59,916 bases of DNA from Pirellula sp. (GTDB taxonomy: Bacteria > Planctomycetota > Planctomycetia > Pirellulales > Pirellulaceae), in NCBI GenBank assembly GCA_021300155.1, contig JAJTID010000141.1, forward strand, positions 1 to 59,916, read 5' to 3'. Shown piece by piece: positions 26,363-35,610 of the stretch (position 1 is the first letter of the stretch; each line of letters opens with the position of its first letter). A program made the translations under genes and the position numbers. Below the pieces are notes generated by a model. The model was not told where the DNA came from and did not search any database. It saw only the letters and a list, made by a program, of their open reading frames with translations.

Positions 26363-27763
26363 CTAAGCAATGATCTTTTCGATGACTTGTCCATGAACAT
26401 CCGTCAGACGAAAGTTTCGGCCTGCATAACGGTAGGTGAGCCGTTCATGATCCAAACCCAATAGATGAAGCATGGTGGCATGCCAATCGTGGATATGGCA
26501 TTTGTCTTCGACTGCTTGATAACCATGATCGTCCGTAGCACCATAACTCATGCCGCCGCGAACTCCACCGCCGGCCATCCAAGTGGTGTAGCCTTTATGG
26601 TTGTGGTCCCGTCCGTCTCCACTTTGACCATCCGGTGTTCTTCCGAATTCGCCGCCCCAAACGACTAATGTATCCTTGAGCAATCCACGCTTCTTCAAGT
26701 CCATTAGCAAACCTGCAATCGGTTTATCGATCTCTTTGCAGTTTTGTGGCAGTTGTGTCGAAAGCCGTTGATGGTGGTCCCAGTTGCCATGAGTCACTTC
26801 GACAAATCGGACGCCTGACTCGATAAACCTTCGAGCCATCAAGCATTGCTTACCGAAGTCACTGCTATCGCCTTGATTGATGCCGTACATCGCAAGTGTG
26901 CTATCGGATTCACCGGAAATGTCCATCAACTGCGGAACGACATCTTGCATGCGAAACGCTAACTCATAGGACTCAATGATTCCTTCCACCTCTGGTTGCA
27001 CAACGTCTCGTTGCAACTTTTGTCGATTCAAATCCTGCAAGAACGCGATCTGATTCTTCTGTTCTTTCTTGGTCATGCGACTGTTGGAGATATCTGGCAG
27101 TTGTTGCCCAGCCTCAGCCGGATTCCGATTCCCCAATGCTCCCATGCCGCGGCCCTGAGGACGGCCAACTTTCGTGCCAGCGTATACCGCTGGTAAAAAC
27201 GAACTACCAAAGTTTTGAGCCGATGCCACCGGTGGATTCAATGCGATAAAACCGGGCATGCTCTCATTCTCGGTCCCAAGTCCATAAAGGGTCCATGCCC
27301 CGAGCGAAGGTCGTACAAACTGCGCGGTACCTGTGTGCATTTGCGTCATGGCTCGTGTGTGCACAGGTTGATCGCAATGCATGGAACGAATCAAACAGAG
27401 TTCATCAGCATGCTTCCCAATCTCAGGAAACAACTCGGAAATCCAGAGGCCGCTTTTCCCTTGTTGCTTAAACTTCCATGGGGAAGCTAACAATTTGCCT
27501 CCACCCGACTTCCCACCCTTGCCAGCATCGCTGGCCAATTTCGGTTTGTAATCAAAGGTGTCAACGTGGGACGGTCCTCCTTGCATACACAGGAAGATGA
27601 CTCGCTTTGCTCTCGCCTTAAAATGCGGAGCTTTCGGAGCCAGCGGGTTGGCGGCTGCAGCCGTCTCTTGTGCGTGCAACGTGCTGAGGCCTGAGAATGC
27701 TAAATAACCGAAGCCTGCAGATGCGGATTGGAGCAACTCGCGTCGAGTTGGAAAGTTCATCAT
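26363..27763 (-). CDS. DUF1501 protein with Tat-type signal
   Basis: The start has a GAGG ribosome site about 5 bases upstream. The N-terminus MMNFPTRRELLQSASAGFGY is a twin-arginine-like signal. The family core follows: KRVIFLCMQGGPSHVDTFDYKP near residue 60, LCLIRSMHCDQPVHTRAM, then EVTHGNWDHHQRL, VVWGGEFGRTPDGQSGDGRDHN and HATMLHLLGLDHERLTY at the end. It is a sulfatase-fold protein of unknown reaction, almost always adjacent to a DUF1549/DUF1553 gene in planctomycetes, as here (51 bases between). It is probably exported folded, with a metal. Confidence 0.92.
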   Translation of the reverse strand: MMNFPTRRELLQSASAGFGYLAFSGLSTLHAQETAAAANPLAPKAPHFKARAKRVIFLCMQGGPSHVDTFDYKPKLASDAGKGGKSGGGKLLASPWKFKQQGKSGLWISELFPEIGKHADELCLIRSMHCDQPVHTRAMTQMHTGTAQFVRPSLGAWTLYGLGTENESMPGFIALNPPVASAQNFGSSFLPAVYAGTKVGRPQGRGMGALGNRNPAEAGQQLPDISNSRMTKKEQKNQIAFLQDLNRQKLQRDVVQPEVEGIIESYELAFRMQDVVPQLMDISGESDSTLAMYGINQGDSSDFGKQCLMARRFIESGVRFVEVTHGNWDHHQRLSTQLPQNCKEIDKPIAGLLMDLKKRGLLKDTLVVWGGEFGRTPDGQSGDGRDHNHKGYTTWMAGGGVRGGMSYGATDDHGYQAVEDKCHIHDWHATMLHLLGLDHERLTYRYAGRNFRLTDVHGQVIEKIIA

Positions 27764-27814
27764 GATTCACCTCGTAAATGTTCTCTAGAATGTTGAACAA
27801 GTGTTGTTGAAAGC

Positions 27815-30382
27815 TCAGTCAATAAAGCGAAACTCAGCAGAACCAAAGAGCGCTTGGCAGAATTGACTCAATGTTCGGAATGTCTTTTGATCGCGAGCCA
27901 CATTACTCGAAATGCTATTGGCGGCTCGGAAGAATTCGTTGGCCGATTGGATCTCTTGGCGATTTGCTTTTCGACCGTAAACTTTTTCGAAAGCAACCCC
28001 AATACGTTGCGTGTTATCGCTACCGATCTTCATCAATTGGCGAGCCAGTGCATCACTTTGCTCTAGAACAAAGGGGCTATTCAGCATGTAAAGCGATTGC
28101 TCAGGCGTATTGGATCGTTCGCGTTCACCTACGATAAGACTAGGCTCGGCGAAATCGAAAACATCCAATGCTCTTGGCAAAGAATTCCTCGCAATCGGCA
28201 AGTAGACCGATCGATGGTAGTTTGGAGCTTCGAAAGGACTGCTGGTGCGACCGCTTGCTAACAAACGAAAGGCACTGCCCGCTTCGCGATCCTTAGACAA
28301 GATTGCGGAGACTGCCCCAGGTGGTAACGAGATCGGGCCATTAGGGCCCAAAGCCACTTGGCCAAAGGATGCAATCACCGATGCTCGCGGCCTATCCAAT
28401 TCGAGTTGCCCACTGATCGCCAGCATCGAATCACGTATCGTCTCTGCGTCCAATCGACGAACGCATGATCTTGCAAAGTAGTGATTGTCAGGATCCGCTT
28501 CGAAGCGATCGACATCAAACTTCGAAGAAAGACGATATACTCGCGATGTTACGATCGCACGTATCATATGCTTGATTGACCATCGGTTCTCCATGAATTC
28601 GATTGCCAGGTGATCGAGTAACTCAGGATGAGAGGGCGCGGGCCCCGACATGCCAAAGTTGTCTGTTTCTTCGACAATCGCATTCCCAAGGAGTTGTTTC
28701 CAAATGCGATTGACCATCACCCGCGCTGTCAACGGGTTCTCCTTCGAGGTTAACCAATCCGCCAGCTCCAATCGACCGGATGCGTTGGCTGGCAGTTTCC
28801 GATTCGAATCGTTTAGTACTTCGACAAAACCGCGGGGAACTTCTTGCGCAGGTTGATCAATCTCACCACGCACTAACAATCGTGCTGGCCTGGGTCGGTC
28901 TGCATCTTGTACTCCCATGCACATCGAGATCGGCTTGCCGTCCTCGTCAAACGATTTGATACGGTTCGTAACTGACGCGATCGCTTGATCAAGAATGGCG
29001 ACACTTATAAAGCTATTGCGATTCTCGCTGCTCGGTTGACGCTGGGCCCGTCGCGCTTCCGCGTATTGCTCTTCGAGTTGTTTGAGCTGCGTCTTCAGCT
29101 CCGCGAGTTCCTTCTTTGGAATGGGCCGATCGTCTTTCTTGAGATCAGGTACCGGCAACTCGATGAGATTACTCGGCTGTCGATTGCGAAGACTTCGCGT
29201 ACCACCAAAGCAAGTCTCAGTGCTTTGAAATATGCCCGCCAATGCGTAGTAGTCAGTTTGTGAAATTGGGTCAAACTTGTGATCGTGACACCGTGCACAT
29301 GCTACCGACACACCGAGTATGACACGCGTCGTGGTATCGATCTGCTCATCGACGAGGTCCGCTTTGAATTGGCGAGGGTTCTGTTCTTGAATTGATTTAG
29401 GACCTAAAGCTAGAAAGCCTGTTGCAATCAAGTTTTCAGTCCACTCTTGATCCGATTTGACAGGGAGCAGATCTCCCGCAATTTGTTGGCGAATGAACTT
29501 ATCGTACGGTTTGTCCGCATTGAACGAGTCAATCACATAATCTCGATATCGCCATGCGTGTGGGAATGTGACTTCGACTTCTTTGCCCGTTGTTTCTGCA
29601 TAACGAGCGACATCTAGCCAATGTCGCCCCCAGCGCTCACCGAACTGCGGACGCTTTAATAAATCATCGATGAGCGAGCTCAACGCGGATTCAGGATTCT
29701 TATTGAATGATTCCACAAAAGCGTCGCGTTCCGATGATGTTGGAGGCAAGCCGATCAAATCGTTGAAGAGTCGCTTCACTAGTATTTCTGGCGCGACATC
29801 TTCTGCAGGCTGAAGCGATTTCTCTTGCCAGCGTTCCGCGACGTACTTATCAATTGCCGTCTTCGCCCATGAAGAAAAAGCTGAATCTTTGGGAGGCGTC
29901 TGTTTTGGCTTTGTGAAAGACCAGAATTTTTTGCCTTCGGCGATATCTGTTGGAGTTACTCTGGAATGGACCGTGACACCTACTTTGACGCGTGGGTCTG
30001 GAGCTCCCATCTCAATCCATTTCCGAAAGTCTTCGATGACCGCCGGTGGAAGTTTGTTTTTCGGTGGCATTTGGTAGTCTTGATAATTGATCGCACTCCA
30101 AAGCGTGCTCTCTTGTAGGCTCCCCGGAACGATCGCCGGCCCCGATTCTCCTCCTGCAAGCAACGCATCGCGATGGTCAACGGCCAATCCACCGCGAACT
30201 CCTTGACCGTCGACCGAATGGCAACGATAGCAATGCTCGACCAATACCGGCCGGATCTTAGATTCAAAGAACTGGACCGACTCCGGTGTAAGCTTTTGTT
30301 CGTCTTCGGCTCTCACATCGATGGCAAGCAGACTGAACGTTCCAAAACAGCAAGCGAGCAAAAGTGATTTCGTCATAATCAT
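27815..30382 (-). CDS. PSCyt1-DUF1549-DUF1553 secreted cytochrome-type protein
   Basis: The start at 30382 (MIMTKSLLLACCFGTF) or two codons later gives a signal peptide; the frame continues nine codons upstream. The planctomycete cytochrome domain PSCyt1 (about 35-130) carries the haem motif CYRCH and the later YQMPPKNKLPP, with a possible Met ligand. DUF1549 (about 170-400) contains WGRHWLDVARYAET, then ARCHDHKFDPISQTDYY with a second CxxCH-like ARCHDH. DUF1553 (about 560-830) contains RVMVNRIWKQLLG, then SCVRRLDAETIRDSMLAISG and PEQSLYMLNSPFV. It pairs with the DUF1501 gene downstream and is thought to act in extracytoplasmic oxidation. Confidence 0.93.
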   Translation of the reverse strand: MIMTKSLLLACCFGTFSLLAIDVRAEDEQKLTPESVQFFESKIRPVLVEHCYRCHSVDGQGVRGGLAVDHRDALLAGGESGPAIVPGSLQESTLWSAINYQDYQMPPKNKLPPAVIEDFRKWIEMGAPDPRVKVGVTVHSRVTPTDIAEGKKFWSFTKPKQTPPKDSAFSSWAKTAIDKYVAERWQEKSLQPAEDVAPEILVKRLFNDLIGLPPTSSERDAFVESFNKNPESALSSLIDDLLKRPQFGERWGRHWLDVARYAETTGKEVEVTFPHAWRYRDYVIDSFNADKPYDKFIRQQIAGDLLPVKSDQEWTENLIATGFLALGPKSIQEQNPRQFKADLVDEQIDTTTRVILGVSVACARCHDHKFDPISQTDYYALAGIFQSTETCFGGTRSLRNRQPSNLIELPVPDLKKDDRPIPKKELAELKTQLKQLEEQYAEARRAQRQPSSENRNSFISVAILDQAIASVTNRIKSFDEDGKPISMCMGVQDADRPRPARLLVRGEIDQPAQEVPRGFVEVLNDSNRKLPANASGRLELADWLTSKENPLTARVMVNRIWKQLLGNAIVEETDNFGMSGPAPSHPELLDHLAIEFMENRWSIKHMIRAIVTSRVYRLSSKFDVDRFEADPDNHYFARSCVRRLDAETIRDSMLAISGQLELDRPRASVIASFGQVALGPNGPISLPPGAVSAILSKDREAGSAFRLLASGRTSSPFEAPNYHRSVYLPIARNSLPRALDVFDFAEPSLIVGERERSNTPEQSLYMLNSPFVLEQSDALARQLMKIGSDNTQRIGVAFEKVYGRKANRQEIQSANEFFRAANSISSNVARDQKTFRTLSQFCQALFGSAEFRFID

Positions 30383-30490
30383 TCGTCGTTGGCAAAATAG
30401 GTTTTTCAAGTGGGACTAGCGTTTGTTTGTCTTACGAACGCAGCGAATGAGCCGAAACGCGCTAGCGTCGGTTTGTCGTTTTATTCCTCA

Positions 30491-30537
30491 CCCGAAGCGT
30501 GAGCGAGGAATTCTGTGTCCCTCGCTCACGCTTCGGG
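30491..30537. repeat. Perfect 18-base inverted repeat with 11-base spacer
   Basis: CCCGAAGCGTGAGCGAGG (30491-30508) and its exact reverse complement (30520-30537) flank AATTCTGTGTC. The same arms and spacer phrase recur in degraded form at 21323-21381. It lies in the 380-base gap between the EF-hand gene and the DUF1549 gene and could fold into a strong hairpin in the transcript. Confidence 0.85.
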
Positions 30538-30633
30538 TTGGGATGGATCATTTGCGGTAAGCACTACGCCCTCCCCTCGCTTCGCTCGCCACTCCCGAAA
30601 CTGCTGATTTGGGCCCGGCTAGTTGCTTCTTGG

Positions 30634-30707
30634 TGAGCCGTCGGGCGCTAGCCCCGGTTTAGTGGCTTCGCCACAGGCGACAACCGGGGCTAGCGCCCGA
30701 CGGCTCA
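30634..30707. repeat. Perfect 26-base inverted repeat with 22-base spacer
   Basis: The left arm begins TGAGCCGTCGGGCGCTAGCC (30634-30659) and is matched exactly by the right arm at 30682-30707, ending GCGCCCGACGGCTCA. The spacer holds its own small stem, GTGGC-TTC-GCCAC. I recall close relatives of this sequence scattered in planctomycete genomes, where they behave like REP/BIME elements. Confidence 0.85.
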
Positions 30708-30764
30708 TTAAGTCATCCTCCCAGTGGGAGGGTGGCTTATAGGGCAATGATGGCGACGGCAGCC

Positions 30765-31475
30765 TTAGTTGCTGCCGGGGCGTTTTGGTTTTACGGCGCC
30801 GCCGGCATCTTCGCTTCCTCGGCCTGGTCGGTCGCCACGTTGCTCCATCATCTCCGCGGCTCGCTTCATTTCTTCACGAGAGATTGCGCCATCGCCATCT
30901 TGATCCATCCTCGATACTCGCTCCTTCATTCTCTCTGGAATCTCATCGCCGGAAAGCTTTCCATCTTTATTCTTGTCGGATGACTCGAACATGCGAATCA
31001 TCATCGCACCTCCGAACTGCCCGCCTTGCCCTTCTTCTCCCATCCTCGCCATCATCTGAGGCATCGAGGCAGGATCAGGTCGCAATTCTTCCGCGTTGAT
31101 GATTCCGTCGCCGTTCTTATCGAGCTTGAGAATTGCCTTGGAAGCGTTTTCAATTTCCGTTACAGAGAGCTCGCCATTTCCGTCGGAGTCGAGGGCCGTC
31201 ATAATCGGCAAAAACTTCATCATCTGACCAGCCATCGGTCCCATCGGCCCGCCAGGTCCCATCGGCCCCCCAGGACCGCCAAATCCCGGCCTTCCCTCTT
31301 GCCCGGGTCGCCCTTCACCGGGTCGCCCTTCACCGGGCCTAAAACCAGGGCGTCGTTCTCCGGCACCAGCCTTTCCCCTTTCCCCCTTTCCTTTTTCATC
31401 GCGATCTTGCTGAGCCTGAACAGGAATGGTTGAGACAGATGCCAATAACAAGAAGGCAAAAAGGTGCTTTTTCAT
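30765..31475 (-). CDS. Secreted EF-hand protein with Gly/Pro-rich linker
   Basis: The signal peptide is MKKHLFAFLLLASVSTIPVQA, after a GGAGAA ribosome site. Residues about 22-85 are a basic, then Gly/Pro/Met-rich low-complexity linker (GRPGEGRPGQEGRPGFGG). Four calcium loops follow: DSDGNGELSVTE, DKNGDGIINAEE, DKNKDGKLSGDE and DQDGDGAISREE. All key Asp/Glu positions are present. The C-terminus is again basic. It is likely an extracytoplasmic calcium-binding protein of the kind abundant in planctomycetes. It is upstream of the cytochrome gene on the same strand but separated by palindromes; it is divergent from the sigma factor. Confidence 0.88.
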   Translation of the reverse strand: MKKHLFAFLLLASVSTIPVQAQQDRDEKGKGERGKAGAGERRPGFRPGEGRPGEGRPGQEGRPGFGGPGGPMGPGGPMGPMAGQMMKFLPIMTALDSDGNGELSVTEIENASKAILKLDKNGDGIINAEELRPDPASMPQMMARMGEEGQGGQFGGAMMIRMFESSDKNKDGKLSGDEIPERMKERVSRMDQDGDGAISREEMKRAAEMMEQRGDRPGRGSEDAGGAVKPKRPGSN

Positions 31476-31708
31476 AGCCGAATTCTCCTAGAGAGAAGGA
31501 ATGTTGCGTGTTGGTACATTGGGGATACCGAAACAGGCTTGTCGATATCCACGAAGCATTTGGAAATTTTCCCAACAAAGTTTCCGATCCATTATGCGAT
31601 ATAGTTTTAGTGTGAATCGACAAATGCACGCAAAACACTCCAATCAGCGAACGAATGACGCAACATCTTCTGAGCTGAAGGGTTATCAATAGTTCGAAAC
31701 CGGCAGGA

Positions 31709-32368
31709 ATGGCGGCGACCGGCCCCAGAAATGCAATGTTCCCCCAAGAACCTTTATCGATCGAAGATGAACGAGAATTCCTCAGGAAGGGTGGTGAAGC
31801 CGCTCTCGCAGACGCGTTGCTTTTCTACCATTCCAAGCTGGAACGCATTGTCCAATTCCGAATGGAGCCCGCATTGCGAGCGAGAATCGATACAGCCGAT
31901 GTTTTGCAAGAGTCATACCTTCAGATATCACGCAGGGCCCAAGAGTTTATCGATGGTGTCCCTGTCTCCCTCTTTGTGTGGATTCGCCAACGCGTGGTCC
32001 AAACTTTGATTGACATGCAACGCATTCACTTCAGTGACAAACGAAATGCAAACCGTGAGAAAGAGCTACCCTCGACTGATTATGGTCAGACAAGCTGCTT
32101 GTCGATTGCTCGATTCCTGCTCGACGATCGAACTTCCCCTAGCATGGCGGCAGCGCGATCCGAAGAGTTCGAACGACTTCAATCCGCGTTACAAGCCATG
32201 AACGATACCGATCGAGAAGTGTTGGCGATGCGTCACTTTGAGCAACTTAACAACTTGCAAGTCGCAGAGGCACTGAACCTGTCGCCGACTGCGGCCAGCA
32301 ACCGGTACATCCGAGCCGTTGCAAAGTTAGGGGATATCATGAAGACACTATCGACGAAAGACGCGTAA
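31709..32368 (+). CDS. ECF-type RNA polymerase sigma factor
   Basis: About 219 residues. Region 2 is visible around ALADALLFYHSKLERIVQFR and TADVLQESYLQISRR, and region 4 around MNDTDREVLAMRHFEQLNNL then VAEALNLSPTAASNRYIRAV, a helix-turn-helix. No anti-sigma gene adjoins it; instead its stop codon overlaps the start of a Ser/Thr kinase by one base (TAATG). This arrangement matches the planctomycete ECF groups associated with kinases, in which phosphorylation may control the sigma factor. The start at 31709 has AGGA very close to the ATG; an ATG nine codons later is also possible. Confidence 0.9.
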   Translation: MAATGPRNAMFPQEPLSIEDEREFLRKGGEAALADALLFYHSKLERIVQFRMEPALRARIDTADVLQESYLQISRRAQEFIDGVPVSLFVWIRQRVVQTLIDMQRIHFSDKRNANREKELPSTDYGQTSCLSIARFLLDDRTSPSMAAARSEEFERLQSALQAMNDTDREVLAMRHFEQLNNLQVAEALNLSPTAASNRYIRAVAKLGDIMKTLSTKDA

Positions 32369-35300
32369 TGGATGCGGCAGATCGTGGGGATGATGTTGTT
32401 GATGATGGAGTACGTCATCCTGTCGATATTCTCGCGGAAGAGTACGCGGAGAGACTTCGACGCGGCGAACGACCTGCCATCAGCGAGTATGAAAAAAAGC
32501 ACCCTGAGTATGCGTCATTGATCCGAACCGTCTTTGAGTCGATTGCGACCGTCGAGAGAATATCATCACAGAAGTTAAGTGACTCAGCAACCTTTCCGCA
32601 AACCGCGCGACAAACAACTCCTCAAGTTCTAGGTGATTTTCAAATACTCCGAGAGATTGGGCGTGGTGGAATGGGAGTGGTCTATGAAGCCATTCAGCAA
32701 TCGCTTCATCGCAGGGTCGCCCTCAAAGTCATCAACGCAGCGGTTTCGACAAATGACCAGCATCGAACTCGCTTCCAACGCGAGGCTGAATCGGCTGCAG
32801 GTTTGCACCATACGAACATCGTCCAAGTTTACGGTTCAGGTGAAGAACAAGGGATCCAGTATTATGCGATGCAGCTAATCGATGGCGTGACATTGAGCGA
32901 CGTTATTCAGTGCCTTCGGAGCATGTTGACACCAAACGCAGCAAATACCAAACCTATCTATCCGACGAATCGCTTTTCCATCCGAGATGCCGCTAACTAC
33001 TTGTTAGAAACGACCGTTTCCCATCGAAACGGAATCGCTGCTTCCAAACGTGAATTGGAATCTAAGTCATCTTTCCGTCGTTCCTCAAGAAATCAGTCAA
33101 CCTGGGCAGGCGGGAAAACAGCTTCCGAGGAACAAAACAACGCGCCACCGTTCGCGGAAGAAATGACTTTGGAGATGCATCAGTCGACGGGTGATGTAAA
33201 CTCCAGCTCGGAACAACCCGTTGCACCTGCATCGAGCAAAGCTAATCCGCATTCCTTCAGCCTGCCCAAGAACTATATCCGCAATGTCGCGAAACTGATC
33301 GCGAATGTAGCAAACGCCTTGGAGTATGCGCATCGCCAGCAGGTTTTGCATCGCGACATCAAGCCAGCGAACTTGCTTCTCGATAAAGAAGGGACAGTTT
33401 GGATCACCGACTTTGGTTTGGCCAGACGCATGGACTTAGATAGTGCAACTCAAACGGGCGAAGTTCTCGGTACGTTGCGATACATGGCTCCAGAACAAAT
33501 CGCAGGCGGCGGTGACGCGAGGATTGATATTTATAGTCTCGGAATATGTCTATTCGAATTGCTAACACTCACACCTGCATTCGAAGCCCCGAAGCTTCGG
33601 CTATTAGACCCAAATCGTCATTCGGTCTTACAGACATCTCCATTGCGCAATTCACTGATCCCGCGCGACCTGCAGACCATCACGCTCAAAGCCTGCGCAA
33701 TCGATCCCGAGCATCGCTACCGAAACGCAAGCGAATTCGAGCTCGATCTCCGATTGTTTTTAGAAGACCGTCCGATTCGAGCTCGAAAGACAACGCAGTT
33801 CGAAGCATTAACACGTTGGGCTCGGCGAAATCCCGCAATCGCATCGCTGGCTGCCCTATCTGGCATCATGCTCGTTTCCATCGCGTGCATGCTTGCTGTC
33901 TGGAACCGCCAACAGCATTTGTCATTGATCGAAATCGGCGATTTGTACGAGAAAGCCGAGACTAACTTGCGGGAGAAGTCGAAGGCTTTGGACGACGTCA
34001 AGAAAGAGAAATCGCGTGCAGAAGCAAACCTTGCGTTGGCCACCAACGCCTTCGATGCCATCTTTGATAACATCGCGTCTCGCGGTAGTACACTCGCCAG
34101 CACCATCGACTTCGAGTCAGAAGAGCTCGATTTGAGCGGAACAGCACTCAGTGAAGCGGATGTGGATTTGCTAGAGTCTTTGCTGAGTTACTTCGAACAA
34201 CTTGGTGAGAAAAACTCCGTTGATTTGCGAGACGAAACGGCTGACGCTTGGAAGCGAGTCGGGGACATTCAACAGAAGATGGGGAAACTAGATGAATCTC
34301 ATGAATCCTACGAGAAGGCTCTTCTGTTGCTTCAGACCATTGCGAAGCACGCCAACTTTGATTCAACCAACGGTGCTGGTCAACGACTACTCTTGTCGCA
34401 GATTGGAGTGTTGCAAGAAATGATTCAAACCTCTGCGATGCGAGGCCGAATGATGATTGCGATCGATCGTTATAAGGAAGCTCGTACGCTCATCGAGTCG
34501 TCGGGGGACCTTGCTAAATCATCCGAGGGGCGATTCGCACTTGCAAAACTCATCAACAGTATTGGCTCGTTTTCAGCGCGAGTGCAACGGCCGAATGGTC
34601 CACGCGTTCCGAATGGTCCATTATCCTTTTTTGGCCCTCCAGATTCTAGGGGAGCTGAGGGACGAACTGGGCCGGGGTTACTCCCGGCAGCGGATATGCG
34701 TGCACGCATCGGAACGGAGCTGAACCAGGAAGCATTGTCGATATTGAAGGAACTAGTAGAAGAGTCGCCAGACAAAGCGTCTTATGCTGTATCTTTGGCG
34801 CGTGCGTTACGCGATGAGGTCCGTTTTGCCAGACAACGAGGTGATCGTTCTGAAGCGGAACAAGCGTTAAGCCGCTCGTTATCGATTCTTGAGAGTTTGG
34901 TGACCAAGAATCCGGAGGCCCGTGGATTTCAATACGAGCTCGCAGAGACCCTTGTTGTAACTAGTGGTTGGCGACCACAGGATGCAGAAAACCTTGATCG
35001 AGCGCTCCATGTTTGCGATGAACTGCTGAAGGCCAGCCCATACAATTCAGCATATCTCGCACTGAAAGCGACAGCCCTATCTCGAATGAGCATGGCTCAA
35101 CGCCCAGCGAATCGGAACAGGTCGCTGGAGTTGCTTTTACAAGCGACGTTGATTCAACAAGACCTCATGGATCGATTTCCCGACGTTCCGATTTACAGCA
35201 TGAATCTGGTGGAATCCCTCATTCGATTGACGGAACTCGAACCGAAACCGTTGAAAGCAAAAGAGCACTTGGACAGGGCGTTCCAGATAGTCGCGTCGCG

Positions 35301-35385
35301 TGGAGGAAAAGGGGTACAAAACAAATTAACCCCCTATCTCGAGCGATTAAAGGAACGTCGTCGCGCGTTAGATTCGGCCCCTTGA
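32368..35385 (+). CDS. Membrane Ser/Thr protein kinase with large kinase insert and TPR-like extracytoplasmic part
   Basis: An N-terminal helical segment (about 18-65) typical of planctomycete kinases precedes the kinase domain: P-loop GRGGMG (98-103), catalytic Lys120 in VALKV, HRD at 328-330 in HRDIKPANLL, DFG at 348-350 and APE at 374-376. Between the hinge (about 180) and the catalytic loop lies an unusual insert of about 110 residues, Ser/Asn/Gln-rich and probably disordered. A membrane helix (about 490-512, LAALSGIMLVSIACMLAVW) is followed by coiled coil and TPR-like helices to the end. A Pro/Gly-rich patch (about 741-775) interrupts the repeats. It is encoded with the overlapping ECF sigma gene and probably regulates it. 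Confidence 0.92.
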   Translation: MDAADRGDDVVDDGVRHPVDILAEEYAERLRRGERPAISEYEKKHPEYASLIRTVFESIATVERISSQKLSDSATFPQTARQTTPQVLGDFQILREIGRGGMGVVYEAIQQSLHRRVALKVINAAVSTNDQHRTRFQREAESAAGLHHTNIVQVYGSGEEQGIQYYAMQLIDGVTLSDVIQCLRSMLTPNAANTKPIYPTNRFSIRDAANYLLETTVSHRNGIAASKRELESKSSFRRSSRNQSTWAGGKTASEEQNNAPPFAEEMTLEMHQSTGDVNSSSEQPVAPASSKANPHSFSLPKNYIRNVAKLIANVANALEYAHRQQVLHRDIKPANLLLDKEGTVWITDFGLARRMDLDSATQTGEVLGTLRYMAPEQIAGGGDARIDIYSLGICLFELLTLTPAFEAPKLRLLDPNRHSVLQTSPLRNSLIPRDLQTITLKACAIDPEHRYRNASEFELDLRLFLEDRPIRARKTTQFEALTRWARRNPAIASLAALSGIMLVSIACMLAVWNRQQHLSLIEIGDLYEKAETNLREKSKALDDVKKEKSRAEANLALATNAFDAIFDNIASRGSTLASTIDFESEELDLSGTALSEADVDLLESLLSYFEQLGEKNSVDLRDETADAWKRVGDIQQKMGKLDESHESYEKALLLLQTIAKHANFDSTNGAGQRLLLSQIGVLQEMIQTSAMRGRMMIAIDRYKEARTLIESSGDLAKSSEGRFALAKLINSIGSFSARVQRPNGPRVPNGPLSFFGPPDSRGAEGRTGPGLLPAADMRARIGTELNQEALSILKELVEESPDKASYAVSLARALRDEVRFARQRGDRSEAEQALSRSLSILESLVTKNPEARGFQYELAETLVVTSGWRPQDAENLDRALHVCDELLKASPYNSAYLALKATALSRMSMAQRPANRNRSLELLLQATLIQQDLMDRFPDVPIYSMNLVESLIRLTELEPKPLKAKEHLDRAFQIVASRGGKGVQNKLTPYLERLKERRRALDSAP

Positions 35386-35610
35386 ACCAGCGAGGTTAAT
35401 TCAAATGTCCATTCGACTAGGTCGTTAGCGTAGTAAACTTTCATTGGGACATGTAGCAAATTCGCTTGCATTCTCGCCAGCCGGGATTTCTCAGGCGGTT
35501 AAGCATCCCAAAAATCGAGAATAACGCTTTTCGAGTAGTTCGCTGTCCGGTACTTTTATGGAACCGCGGGCGGAACATTTTCCGTTCGGATCTCCCTCTA
35601 AAGGCCCTTT

